Origin: JBBQUP01 sp038212305
GTDB taxonomy: Bacteria > Bacteroidota > Bacteroidia > Bacteroidales > Marinilabiliaceae
Reading direction: 5' to 3'
Assembly (NCBI GenBank): GCA_038212305.1
Contig: JBBQUP010000057.1
Coordinates: 1-24,396 of the forward strand
DNA length: 24,396 bases
Below, piece by piece: positions 7,633 to 16,299 of this stretch. Made by a program: the position numbers and the translations under genes. The notes below the pieces were generated by a model. The model made no database searches. It was not told the DNA's origin and worked only from the letters and a program-made list of their open reading frames with translations. Numbering within the stretch: the first letter of the stretch is position 1; each line of letters starts with the position of its first letter.

Positions 7633-8271
7633 ATGATAAAGGTAATTTTGGTAGATGATCACAAGATGTTTCGGGAATCATTGTGTAAAATGTTTAAAAT
7701 GGAAGGCATTGCCGATGTAGTGGCAGAGGCTCAAAATGGGGTTGAGTTTTTAGAATTGCTAAACCACCATCAACCCGATTTAGTATTATTAGACATTGCA
7801 ATGCCGCAGATGGATGGCATTGAAGCAGCTACCAAAGCAATAGAACAGTATCCCGATTTAAAGATTTTAACGCTCTCATCGTTTGGCGACGAGCACTATT
7901 ATTACTCCATGATAGAGGCAGGCGTAAAAGGGTTTGTGCTGAAAAGTGCTGGTATAACCGAGTTAATGCAGGCTATTGAAGAAATTTCGCATGGAGGATC
8001 GTGGTTTTCGAACGAATTACTTCGCAAGGTTATTGCAACCATGGGGCGTAATCAGCACAAAGAAAAGCCAGCTACCGAGTTGTCGGAACGCGAACTCCAA
8101 GTTCTGAGTATGGTTTGCAATGGCTTTACCAATGAGCAAATTGCCACCGAATTGTGCTTGAGTTACGATACCATTAAGTGGCACCGAGCCAATTTATTAT
8201 CAAAAACAAATGCCAATAATACTGCAGCATTGGTGATGTATGCCATAAAAAATAAACTAATTGAGATTTAA
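7633..8271 (+). CDS. NarL/FixJ-family response regulator
   Basis: A DNA-binding response regulator of 212 residues and the only regulator in this window with a visible output domain. The receiver has acidic pair D8-D9, phosphoacceptor D54 (VLLDIAMPQMDG), S82 in the switch position and K104. The C-terminal LuxR-type helix-turn-helix begins at about residue 148 (ELSERELQVLSMVCNGFTNE) and has the expected recognition helix with TIKWHRANLLSK. It starts 4 bases after the HisKA_3 kinase gene, so they are co-expressed and very likely partners. Its target genes are unknown; the dyads upstream of the kinase gene are candidate sites for autoregulation. Confidence 0.93.
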   Translation: MIKVILVDDHKMFRESLCKMFKMEGIADVVAEAQNGVEFLELLNHHQPDLVLLDIAMPQMDGIEAATKAIEQYPDLKILTLSSFGDEHYYYSMIEAGVKGFVLKSAGITELMQAIEEISHGGSWFSNELLRKVIATMGRNQHKEKPATELSERELQVLSMVCNGFTNEQIATELCLSYDTIKWHRANLLSKTNANNTAALVMYAIKNKLIEI

Positions 8272-8324
8272 AATGCACTGGATGTCAGTGAAATGACATT
8301 ATTTAACGAACCTGTCAATTAGCT

Positions 8325-9911
8325 ATGTATAATCAATTAGATAAGGAGATAAATCAGTTAAGAAAATTTTTTCTCGTGTTTTTTTTCGGGTTCATATTGG
8401 TTTTAGGAGGTTCGCTAATATGGAATCTAGAGAAACTTCATTTGTCTAGTCATGAATATGCTTTAGCTGAAGCAAAGGCAAGTTTTAAAAACGATCTCTT
8501 ATATCGTAGATGGGCAAGCATGCATAGCGGTATTTATGTGCCTATAACCGATAGTACACCACCGAATGAATATCTGAGTTTTATAGATGGTAGAGATATT
8601 GTTACCGATAAAGGACAAAAGTTGACTTTAATCAACCCGGCGTATATGACAAGGCAAGCGTCGGAAATGATTGATGATGTTTCAGATATTAAACGACACT
8701 TAACAAGTTTAAACCCCATTAGGCCTGAAAATAAAGCCGATAGCTGGGAGGCTAACGCTTTGAGGAGATTTGAGAAGGGCGCAAAGGATTATAGCAGCAT
8801 TGAGGTGATCAGTGGCATTGAATATTTGCGCTACATGAAACCATTTTTGGTTGAACAAAGCTGTATAAACTGCCATGGTCATCAAGGTTATAAATTAGGT
8901 GATGTAAGGGGTGGGATTAGTGTTTCTGTCCCCTTGGCTAATTATAATCAAATAGCTAAGGCACAAGAAGGTCGCTTTATTCTTATTCACTTAGTAATTA
9001 TGGCTTTTGTAATGGCACTATTGGTTTATAGTTATAAACTATTTTTAAGTGAATTGAAAAAACGATATCAATTACTAAACCAGTTAACCGAAGCTAAAAA
9101 ACATCTAACTAAACAAAACAATAAGGTTCGAGCATTGAATAAAGGCTATCGAATGAAAAACAAGGAGTTGATGCTATCAAAAGAAAAAGCACAGGAAAGT
9201 GATCGGTTAAAAACGGCTTTTTTTAATAACCTGTCGCACGAAATTCGTACTCCTCTTAATGGCATTGTTGGTTTTGCCAGTTTGCTATGCAAAGGCAATG
9301 AAACCTCCTCAAACAATGAGCTTTATACTAGTTATATCCTCGAAAATAGCGATCGGTTAGAACATGTTATGAATGGTGTTATTGAGCTATCACAATTAAC
9401 TTCAGGAACTTATAAAATAAAACCGCAAATCATTAACATTAAAGAGGTTGCATCGAATATCATTTCCGAAAATACCTTGATGCTTAATAAGCGAAACCTA
9501 GAAGTGTCGTTTGATGTAAAAGGAAAAGATGTTTCTATGGTTGACCTAAAAGTCATTGAAAGTATTTTATACCAATTTATTCATAACTCATTCAAATTTA
9601 CGCTCAAAGGGTGCATTAAAATACGCATGTACGTTAGCGATCATAAACTTTCTTGCCTGTTTATAGATTCAGGCGTTGGGATAGCGCAAAATGATTTAAC
9701 TCGTATCTTTGTTCCTTTCAAACAATCCGACGATGGGTTGTCGAGACGTTTCGAAGGGGTTGGAATCGGCCTATCGATAGTAAAATCGTATGTTGATTTG
9801 CTAGATGGCAAATGTAAGGTTAAATCGAAAATGGGTCAAGGCACTATTTTTTGGATATCTTTTCCAATAAAGCCTTTACCTAAAAATAAATTGCACAATC
9901 TTGACATTTGA
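8325..9911 (+). CDS. membrane histidine kinase with periplasmic haem c (DUF3365/Tll0287-like) sensor
   Basis: A 528-residue sensor kinase. TM1 is at about 16-35, the periplasmic domain at about 40-215 and TM2 at about 218-240. A short coiled coil leads to HisKA with His305 in NNLSHEIRTPLNG, then HATPase with N-box FIHNSFKFT, G1 DSGVGIA and G2 GVGIGLSIV. The periplasmic domain contains CINCH at 180-184, a c-type haem attachment motif, in a setting (the motif followed by a DVRGGISVSVPL strand near the membrane) typical of DUF3365 sensors. Covalent haem would need a cytochrome c maturation system elsewhere in the genome. The likely role is sensing of redox state, O2, NO or another haem ligand. 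There is no fused receiver; a single-domain receiver follows 47 bases downstream and may act as its detached receiver. Confidence 0.88.
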   Translation: MYNQLDKEINQLRKFFLVFFFGFILVLGGSLIWNLEKLHLSSHEYALAEAKASFKNDLLYRRWASMHSGIYVPITDSTPPNEYLSFIDGRDIVTDKGQKLTLINPAYMTRQASEMIDDVSDIKRHLTSLNPIRPENKADSWEANALRRFEKGAKDYSSIEVISGIEYLRYMKPFLVEQSCINCHGHQGYKLGDVRGGISVSVPLANYNQIAKAQEGRFILIHLVIMAFVMALLVYSYKLFLSELKKRYQLLNQLTEAKKHLTKQNNKVRALNKGYRMKNKELMLSKEKAQESDRLKTAFFNNLSHEIRTPLNGIVGFASLLCKGNETSSNNELYTSYILENSDRLEHVMNGVIELSQLTSGTYKIKPQIINIKEVASNIISENTLMLNKRNLEVSFDVKGKDVSMVDLKVIESILYQFIHNSFKFTLKGCIKIRMYVSDHKLSCLFIDSGVGIAQNDLTRIFVPFKQSDDGLSRRFEGVGIGLSIVKSYVDLLDGKCKVKSKMGQGTIFWISFPIKPLPKNKLHNLDI

Positions 9912-9958
9912 ATTTTGATTTGAATAAATAAAAAACTAACAACAAAACAATCAACTAA

Positions 9959-10327
9959 ATGGAAATTATACTTATCGTTGAAGATATTGAATCGAATTAT
10001 ATGTTACTCCAAGCCTATTTAGACGAATACGGCATGGTATCACTCATTGCTAAAAACGGATTTGAAGCGTTGGATTTTGTTCAAAGTAACTCGAATATTA
10101 AACTGGTTTTGATGGATTTAAATATGCCAGAAATGGACGGTATTTACGCCACAAAATTAATTAAAGCACTTCGTCCCGATTTAACTGTTATTGCTCAAAC
10201 GGCCTATCCCAATAACAATGTGCAAAAAGAGTTTGAAAAGTATGGTTTCTCAGCCTTCTTAACAAAACCCTTTACTCAAGATCAATTGTGGAAAAAAATT
10301 GAGCCATTTTTAAAGCCATCAAAATAG
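9959..10327 (+). CDS. single-domain response regulator (CheY-like receiver)
   Basis: The 122-residue product is a bare receiver with no output domain. It has acidic residues near E8-D9, phosphoacceptor D53 (VLMDLNMPEMDG), T81 in VIAQTAYP and K103 in LTKPF, so all phosphorylation residues are present. The IAQTAY signature and KPF ending resemble receivers normally fused to the C-terminus of Bacteroidota hybrid kinases. It lies 47 bases after the haem c kinase gene, which lacks a receiver, and is therefore probably its partner. It could alternatively serve CheA as a CheY. Confidence 0.88.
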   Translation: MEIILIVEDIESNYMLLQAYLDEYGMVSLIAKNGFEALDFVQSNSNIKLVLMDLNMPEMDGIYATKLIKALRPDLTVIAQTAYPNNNVQKEFEKYGFSAFLTKPFTQDQLWKKIEPFLKPSK

Positions 10328-10428
10328 TATTTACACAATGGATGCAGATGTTAAACACAACCAACTGTGTTCAATTAAGTAAAATCCTTTGTAAATTAAA
10401 TAAACCATTATGCAATTAATCGGTAACC

Positions 10429-13215
10429 ATGAATCAGGGAAATTGTAAATACTCACCAAAAGGCAAAGCAATTATTGCAATTGTATGTGGTTTAGTTAGT
10501 TTATTCCTCTCCCCATTTGGTTTTAATGGAGATATGAATGGCATAACTATTTCAATTTCATGGGTAACCATTTTCCCTTTGGTTATTTCTTTAGCCTATG
10601 GTTGGCGTTATGGATTAATTACTGCGTTATCTGGAGCAATTTACTTCCCATTTGTATTGTGGCCAAATAATGGTTTCGGAAATGCGCTAACGGCATTTAA
10701 TTATTTGCTTATATTCACCTTGATTGGCAATTTTAATAAACCTCAACCAAACGCACATAACCGGAAAGTATTTACCCGACTGGCTGCCGTAATTGGGCTA
10801 TGCGGACTGCTCTTTGCAATTCAATTTTATGTTTTGTTTAATCCTATCCTTTCGCTCAACTTAAAATTCGATATAAAAAATTCGATTCATCATTTGGAAC
10901 ACTCTATTTTATCTGCCATCATTCTCAAAGAGCTTTTAAGTATCATCCTTTTTATTATTGTAGCTGAAACGCTGCTTCATTTATCGTGGATTCGTCGATT
11001 ATTGGGGTTTCCAGCTCAACCGTTCATGCGAAATAATGGGAGAGTGCTAAGTGCCACTCTCTTGTCAAGTATATTTATTTGGCTTGTGTTAATTGGATTA
11101 CAATACATTTTAAATAACCATGAAAGTGGCTTAACATTCAACCACAGCCTAATAACATTCATCGTTATTATGGTTTCGAGTGTTTTTGTAGCCAGAGTAA
11201 TTATGCAGGTTGAAGAAACACAATTGGTAATTGAAGAAACGTTAATAGAAAACGAACAAAATCTCAAAATACAGTTCGAATTAATTCCTGATGCGTGTAT
11301 TGTATGGAATGCTGATTTAACCATAAAAACTTGGAATCCGAGTGCTGAAAGAATCTTTGGATTTACTTCCATGGAAGTAATTGGCAAAAAGGCAAATGAG
11401 ACTTTTCTGCTTAATGATGTGAACCTCGATGACATATGGAACCATTTGTTGGTGAAAAACGAACCCGCAAAAAGCGTCAACAACAACATCACCAAAAGCG
11501 GGAAAGTGATTCTTTGCGAATGGGCTAATGCCCCATTGTTTAATACCTTAGGAGAATCAATTGGTGTTATTTCAATTGTAAAAGACATTACCAACAAATT
11601 TGAGACAGATCAAATTCTTGAATTTTTAGCGCACAAAGGCTCTTCTGTTAGTGGAAAGGCATTTTTGGACTCGTTAACCATTTATTTAGGCAACTTACTT
11701 AAAGTTAATTATTTTATTATTAATAAGTTAAGTGAAGACAAAGAGACGGTAGAAACAATTACCTTGTTTATTGATGGGGAAATTGGTTCTAATATTCGAT
11801 ACAAACTAGCAGGAACCCCTTGTGCAAATGTTATCGATCAACAAATATGCATTTATCCAAATGGCGTTCAACAAAAATTTCCACAAGACACGCTATTGGT
11901 TAACATGGAGGCTGATGGCTATATTGGTATTCCTTTGTGGGATTCAAAAGGTAAACCAATTGGCCTAATGGCTGCATTAAATAAAACGCCTCTTGAAAAC
12001 ACCAATCATTTGACTCAAATTTTAAGCATTGTAGCTACTCGAGTGGGAGTTGAAATAGAACGCATGGAGTTTGAAAAAGAACTAAGGGAAAGCGAACAGA
12101 AACTAAGCACCCTCTTCGAATCCATGACTGAAATGGTTGTGCTTCATGAAGTTGTATTTGATGAGAATGGGAATGGCGTAAATTACCGACTTACCGATTG
12201 CAATAAAGCATTCACCCAAATTACAGGAATTACTAGAGAACAGGCTATTGGTAAGCTCGCGAGCGAAGTGTATCAGGCAGAAATACCTCCATATTTACAA
12301 GAATTTACACAAGTTGTAATTTCGGGACAACCCTATGAGTACACTACCTATTTTGCGCCAATGGATAAGCATTTGATGATATCAGTTGTCTCACCTCAAA
12401 AAAACACCTTTGCAACCATAACAACCGATATTACAGCCATTCTACAAATACAAGAAGTTATTAAAACCAAAAATAAAGAACTCGAAAACTATCTCTTTGT
12501 GGCATCGCACGATTTACGTTCGCCATTGGTGAATATTCAAGGGTTTAGCCAGCGGCTTCAAAAGCAAACCGACTCAATTAAAGAGATCATTAAAACCATA
12601 GATTTAAACGATGATGTGAAAGAACAATTGGATAAATATACGCTCGAAGGAATTCCAAAAACATTGGACTTTATTTCAACCAATGTGTCGAAAATGGATA
12701 CACTCATTAATGGATTACTACAAATATCACGAACCGGACGAATTAAATTAGTTATTGTTAAAGTCGATATGAATCAATTAATTAATTCTATTCAATCGGC
12801 CTTGCATTTTCAATTAAGCGAAAAATCAGTAGTGATGACCGTTGATGATTTGCCTTATTGTTATGGCGATGAAATTCAGTTAAACCAGCTTTTTACCAAT
12901 TTAATAGAAAATGCCATTAAGTATTCCGATAAAATACGCCCATTAGCCATCACCATAAAGGGGAAAACTCATTATAAAAAAGTCATTTACACCTTACAGG
13001 ATACTGGAGTCGGAATAAATGAACGTCACATAGAGAAGATTTGGGACGTTTTTTATCGGGTTGATTCAACCTCTCCACAATCGGGTGAAGGAATTGGATT
13101 GAGCATTGTAAAACGAATAGCCGACAAACACAAAGGTAAAATTTGGGTTCAATCAGAGCCTCAAGTAGGAAGTGTGTTTAGTATTGAATTGCAAAGAGTG
13201 AGTTTTATCGAGTAA
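10429..13215 (+). CDS. multi-spanning membrane PAS-GAF-PAS sensor histidine kinase
   Basis: A 928-residue kinase. The N-terminal 260 residues form about eight hydrophobic helices (near 13-31, 38-58, 60-78, 86-101, 115-138, 160-183, 206-228, 240-258), a membrane sensor domain I cannot assign to a named family. Then come a PAS domain (about 280-390), a GAF-like domain (about 395-545), a second PAS (about 555-672), HisKA with His694 in FVASHDLRSPLVN, and HATPase with N-box NLIENAIKYS, G1 DTGVGI and G2 GEGIGLSIVK. The SHDLRSP form and the F-box WDVFYRV are typical of phytochrome-like kinases paired with Rcp1-type receivers, and such a receiver follows after 23 bases. The start ATG at 10429 fits; an ATG at 10410 is out of frame. 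Confidence 0.9.
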   Translation: MNQGNCKYSPKGKAIIAIVCGLVSLFLSPFGFNGDMNGITISISWVTIFPLVISLAYGWRYGLITALSGAIYFPFVLWPNNGFGNALTAFNYLLIFTLIGNFNKPQPNAHNRKVFTRLAAVIGLCGLLFAIQFYVLFNPILSLNLKFDIKNSIHHLEHSILSAIILKELLSIILFIIVAETLLHLSWIRRLLGFPAQPFMRNNGRVLSATLLSSIFIWLVLIGLQYILNNHESGLTFNHSLITFIVIMVSSVFVARVIMQVEETQLVIEETLIENEQNLKIQFELIPDACIVWNADLTIKTWNPSAERIFGFTSMEVIGKKANETFLLNDVNLDDIWNHLLVKNEPAKSVNNNITKSGKVILCEWANAPLFNTLGESIGVISIVKDITNKFETDQILEFLAHKGSSVSGKAFLDSLTIYLGNLLKVNYFIINKLSEDKETVETITLFIDGEIGSNIRYKLAGTPCANVIDQQICIYPNGVQQKFPQDTLLVNMEADGYIGIPLWDSKGKPIGLMAALNKTPLENTNHLTQILSIVATRVGVEIERMEFEKELRESEQKLSTLFESMTEMVVLHEVVFDENGNGVNYRLTDCNKAFTQITGITREQAIGKLASEVYQAEIPPYLQEFTQVVISGQPYEYTTYFAPMDKHLMISVVSPQKNTFATITTDITAILQIQEVIKTKNKELENYLFVASHDLRSPLVNIQGFSQRLQKQTDSIKEIIKTIDLNDDVKEQLDKYTLEGIPKTLDFISTNVSKMDTLINGLLQISRTGRIKLVIVKVDMNQLINSIQSALHFQLSEKSVVMTVDDLPYCYGDEIQLNQLFTNLIENAIKYSDKIRPLAITIKGKTHYKKVIYTLQDTGVGINERHIEKIWDVFYRVDSTSPQSGEGIGLSIVKRIADKHKGKIWVQSEPQVGSVFSIELQRVSFIE

Positions 13216-13238
13216 TTAATTATTTAAACAGGAATTGA

Positions 13239-13670
13239 ATGACAAAGTACAAAGAGATGACTATTTTAATTGCCGAAGATGATGATGGGCATGCTGAATT
13301 AATAAAGGAAGGCCTGGAGAATTCGGGAATTTGCAATCCAATTATTCGGTTTTCAAATGGCGAAGAGGTTTGGAATTTTTTGTCGCAAACCCAATCGAGA
13401 AAGCATCGCAACCCAGATAGTAATTATTTATTGTTACTCGATATTAATATGCCAAAAATGGATGGCGTTGAGGTGCTTCGTCGAATGAAAACAGATGATG
13501 ACTTAAAAAATATCCCGATCTTAATGTTAACAACAACCGATGATCCTCGGGAAGTGGAAATGTGTTATAAATTAGGATGTAATTTGTATATTACCAAACC
13601 AATCGATTTTTTAAAGTTTTCAGAAACACTCAATCGGTTAGGGTTGTTTATACAAATTGTACGTTTGTAA
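13239..13670 (+). CDS. Rcp1-like single-domain response regulator
   Basis: A 143-residue receiver without an output domain. It has ILIAEDDDGHAELI at the N-terminus, a longer loop before strand 3 (SQTQSRKHRNPDSNY), phosphoacceptor D68 (LLLLDINMPKMDG), T98 in LMLTTTDD and K120 in YITKPID. The extra loop and the DDPREVEMCYKLGCN segment are features of the Rcp1 group, whose partners are phytochrome-like kinases with SHDLR phosphoacceptor sites. The upstream kinase gene is of that type and ends 23 bases earlier. The next gene starts 14 bases after this one, so three genes here form one transcription unit. Confidence 0.9.
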   Translation: MTKYKEMTILIAEDDDGHAELIKEGLENSGICNPIIRFSNGEEVWNFLSQTQSRKHRNPDSNYLLLLDINMPKMDGVEVLRRMKTDDDLKNIPILMLTTTDDPREVEMCYKLGCNLYITKPIDFLKFSETLNRLGLFIQIVRL

Positions 13671-13684
13671 TTAAAGATTAATTA

Positions 13685-15583
13685 ATGGATACTGAAAAAA
13701 CGGTTCTGATTGTTGAAGATGATATTGGGTTAATTGATTTGCTCATCGAACGACTAGAGCCACTCAATTATCCAATAATTTATTTTCAAACTGCAGGTAA
13801 AGCGCTTGACTGGTTGCAAAATCATCGCCCCTTTCTTATTCTGTTAGATTATTCGTTGCCTGATGTAAATGGAAAAGATTTTATTATTGAGTTAGTCAAT
13901 CGCGAAAACTACATTCCGCCATTTATTGTCACCACAGGCAATGGCGATGAGCGTATTGCTGTGGAAATGATGAAGTTGGGTGTGCGCGACTATGTGATTA
14001 AAGACAGTACGTTTTTGGATATGCTACCTATAGTGGTTGAGAGGGTGTGTAACGAGATTGATAAAACAAATAAACTTATGCAAGCCGAGACATCGTTGCA
14101 CGAGATGAATCAGTTTAACCAACAAATTATTCAAAGTGCGCATGAAGGCATTGTTGTTTGCGATCTCGAGCAGCGCTGCAAGGTTTGGAATCCCTTTATG
14201 GAAGAATTAACAGGATTTAAAGCTTCATCGGTAATTGGTAAGAGTCCGTATGATCTGTTTCCATTTCTAAAACAGGAAGGGATGCATCATAACATCGAAA
14301 AAGTGTTATTCGAAAAGCAATGTTCGCAAACCGAATTTTATTTTAACATTGCCGAAACAGGAAAATCGGGCTGGGTATCAGATTCAATAGCACCACTTTA
14401 TAGTGCATCGGGCAGTGTAATAGGTGCTATCTCAATGGTTCGCGACATAACCAGTCAAAAACAACATGAAGATTCGCTTAAGACATTATCGAGAGTCGTA
14501 GAGCAAAGCCCCATATCAATTGTTATTACCGATGTTAATGGCCAAATAGAATATGTAAATAAAAAATTCAGCGACATCACAGGCTATTCAAATGATGAGA
14601 TTGTAGGTGAAAATCCCAGCATATTACAATCCGATCAATCGGGTACGACCGATTATAAAATGCTTTGGAATACAATAAAATCAGGTGAAGAATGGGCTGG
14701 TGAATTCTGCAACAAAAAAAAGAATGGCGAAACCTACTGGGAATCAGCCCTGATATCCCCAATTTTAAATGATCAAAACGAAATAATTCATTTTGCCGGT
14801 ATAAAAGAAGATATTACAGAGAAGAAACAAATGATCGCTGATCTTATTGCAGCCAAAGAACAAGCCGAAGAGAGTGATCGACTAAAATCGGCCTTTTTAG
14901 CCAATATGAGTCACGAGATTAGAACCCCGATGAATGGAATATTAGGTTTTGCTGAATTGCTTAAAAAAAGTGATATCACCGAAAATGAACATGCTAAATA
15001 CATTCAGGTGATAGAGAAAAGTGGAAACCGAATGTTAAATTTAATAAATGATCTGATTGACATCTCAAAAATAGAATCGGGCTTGACAGAAGTATTTATA
15101 TCAGAAATAAATATCAATGAGTTATTTGAATATATATTTGACTTTTTCAAACCTGAAATCCAAAACAAAGGAATTAAGTTTAGTTTTATAAATGATTTAC
15201 CTAAATCATGCAATTCCATTCATTCCGATCGTGAAAAACTCACCGCTTTATTACTTAACCTAGTTAAAAATGCCAGTAAATATACAAAACATGGATTCAT
15301 AGAATTTGGTTGTCAATGCTCAATTAATAATGCAATTGATTTCTATGTTAAGGACTCTGGCATAGGAATTCCAATCGATCGACACGAAGCAGTATTCGAG
15401 CGCTTTGTGCAATCAGATATTGCCGATAGGCAAGCCTATCAAGGTGCTGGTTTAGGGCTTGCCATCGTAAAAGGTTATTTGAAACTACTGGGAGGCGAAA
15501 TTAAATTAATAAGTGATGTTGGAAAAGGATCGACATTTTATTTCACCCTGCCAATAAATAAAAAACGAATTTCAACGTTTTAG
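13685..15583 (+). CDS. REC-PAS-PAS histidine kinase (receiver at the N-terminus)
   Basis: A cytoplasmic kinase of 632 residues without membrane segments. The receiver comes first (about 5-120) with E11-D12-D13, phosphoacceptor D55 (LILLDYSLPDVNG), T84 and K106. Two PAS domains follow at about 145-255 and 267-380; the second, with GYSNDEIVGENPSILQS, resembles NifL-type PAS domains. HisKA has His410 in ANMSHEIRTPMNGI, and HATPase shows LLNLVKNASKYT, DSGIGI and GAGLGLAIVKG. A front receiver lets an upstream kinase control this kinase, so together with the preceding membrane kinase and Rcp1-like receiver it suggests a cascade. It lies 14 bases after the Rcp1-like gene. A separate receiver gene follows 186 bases later. 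Confidence 0.92.
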   Translation: MDTEKTVLIVEDDIGLIDLLIERLEPLNYPIIYFQTAGKALDWLQNHRPFLILLDYSLPDVNGKDFIIELVNRENYIPPFIVTTGNGDERIAVEMMKLGVRDYVIKDSTFLDMLPIVVERVCNEIDKTNKLMQAETSLHEMNQFNQQIIQSAHEGIVVCDLEQRCKVWNPFMEELTGFKASSVIGKSPYDLFPFLKQEGMHHNIEKVLFEKQCSQTEFYFNIAETGKSGWVSDSIAPLYSASGSVIGAISMVRDITSQKQHEDSLKTLSRVVEQSPISIVITDVNGQIEYVNKKFSDITGYSNDEIVGENPSILQSDQSGTTDYKMLWNTIKSGEEWAGEFCNKKKNGETYWESALISPILNDQNEIIHFAGIKEDITEKKQMIADLIAAKEQAEESDRLKSAFLANMSHEIRTPMNGILGFAELLKKSDITENEHAKYIQVIEKSGNRMLNLINDLIDISKIESGLTEVFISEININELFEYIFDFFKPEIQNKGIKFSFINDLPKSCNSIHSDREKLTALLLNLVKNASKYTKHGFIEFGCQCSINNAIDFYVKDSGIGIPIDRHEAVFERFVQSDIADRQAYQGAGLGLAIVKGYLKLLGGEIKLISDVGKGSTFYFTLPINKKRISTF

Positions 15584-15662
15584 GAACTGTTTAAATTTAA
15601 TTTAAATGAATACAGAGATAGAAAAAATAATAGATATTAGACAGATGGATAAAATATTTCCG

Positions 15663-15690
15663 GAAGATGAACATTCTAATTTTCATCTTC
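15663..15690. repeat. hairpin between kinase and receiver genes
   Basis: GAAGATGAA and TTCATCTTC form a perfect 9-bp stem around a 10-nt loop. A pyrimidine-rich but not T-only tract follows, so this may be a weak terminator or an mRNA processing or stability element. It lies 80 bases before the next receiver gene. Confidence 0.4.
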
Positions 15691-15769
15691 TTAGCTTCTC
15701 TCACTCTTTCTATAATCTAGACATCTATAAAAACTAAACAGCTTTTTAATAAATTCTAAAATATAAGAT

Positions 15770-16171
15770 ATGACCAAAAATAATGAGATATCCAAATTGA
15801 AAATTTTAATCGCTGAGGATGACGAATCATCGGATAGTTTAATCACCGAATCCATCAAACATCTCTGTCGTGAAATATTGCATGTCGACAATGGGATTGA
15901 TGCCGTTGAAGTAAGTAGGAACAATCCAGATCTTGACCTCATCTTTATGGATATTAAAATGCCTGATTTAAACGGACTTGAAGCAACCCGCCAAATTAGA
16001 ACATTCAATAGCGACGTGATAATTATTGCCCAAACGGCATTTGCCGGAGATGCTGATAAAGCTAAAATACTGGCCATTGGTTGCAATAAATACATAACTA
16101 AACCAATAAATATTAGGCAGTTAGTCGCAATGACTGAAGAAATTCTTGATTCAAAAAATAATGGTAGTTAA
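15770..16171 (+). CDS. single-domain response regulator (CheY-like receiver)
   Basis: A 133-residue bare receiver: acidic cluster E16-D17-D18, phosphoacceptor D61 (LIFMDIKMPDLNG), T89 in IIAQTAFAGD and K111 in YITKPIN. All phosphorylation residues are present and there is no output domain. The IAQTAFAGDADKA...GCNKYITKPI pattern is that of receivers usually found at the C-terminus of Bacteroidota hybrid kinases, so it looks like a detached receiver for the REC-PAS-PAS kinase upstream. The 186-base gap with a hairpin means it may have its own expression level. CheA is an alternative phosphodonor. Confidence 0.88.
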   Translation: MTKNNEISKLKILIAEDDESSDSLITESIKHLCREILHVDNGIDAVEVSRNNPDLDLIFMDIKMPDLNGLEATRQIRTFNSDVIIIAQTAFAGDADKAKILAIGCNKYITKPINIRQLVAMTEEILDSKNNGS

Positions 16172-16299
16172 TATTTAAGTTGACGAAATCCCAGAACAAT
16201 CATCAACCAATTTGCTCGATAATATTACTGGCTAATGAACTTTATAAAAAGTAGACGAACATGGGCGATAATTAATGATGTAAAAACATTAAAAAATTC

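Noticed and set aside
7229..7681. 150-codon minus-strand open frame across the kinase/regulator junction
   Set aside because: It is antisense to the conserved ATPase domain of the kinase and the start of the regulator; its residues resemble no family.
11016..11597. 193-codon minus-strand open frame
   Set aside because: It is a shadow of the 928-residue kinase (last membrane helices and first PAS); composition follows the antisense of real codons.
15691..16095. 134-codon minus-strand open frame
   Set aside because: It is antisense to the receiver at 15770-16171, which has a complete set of receiver residues.
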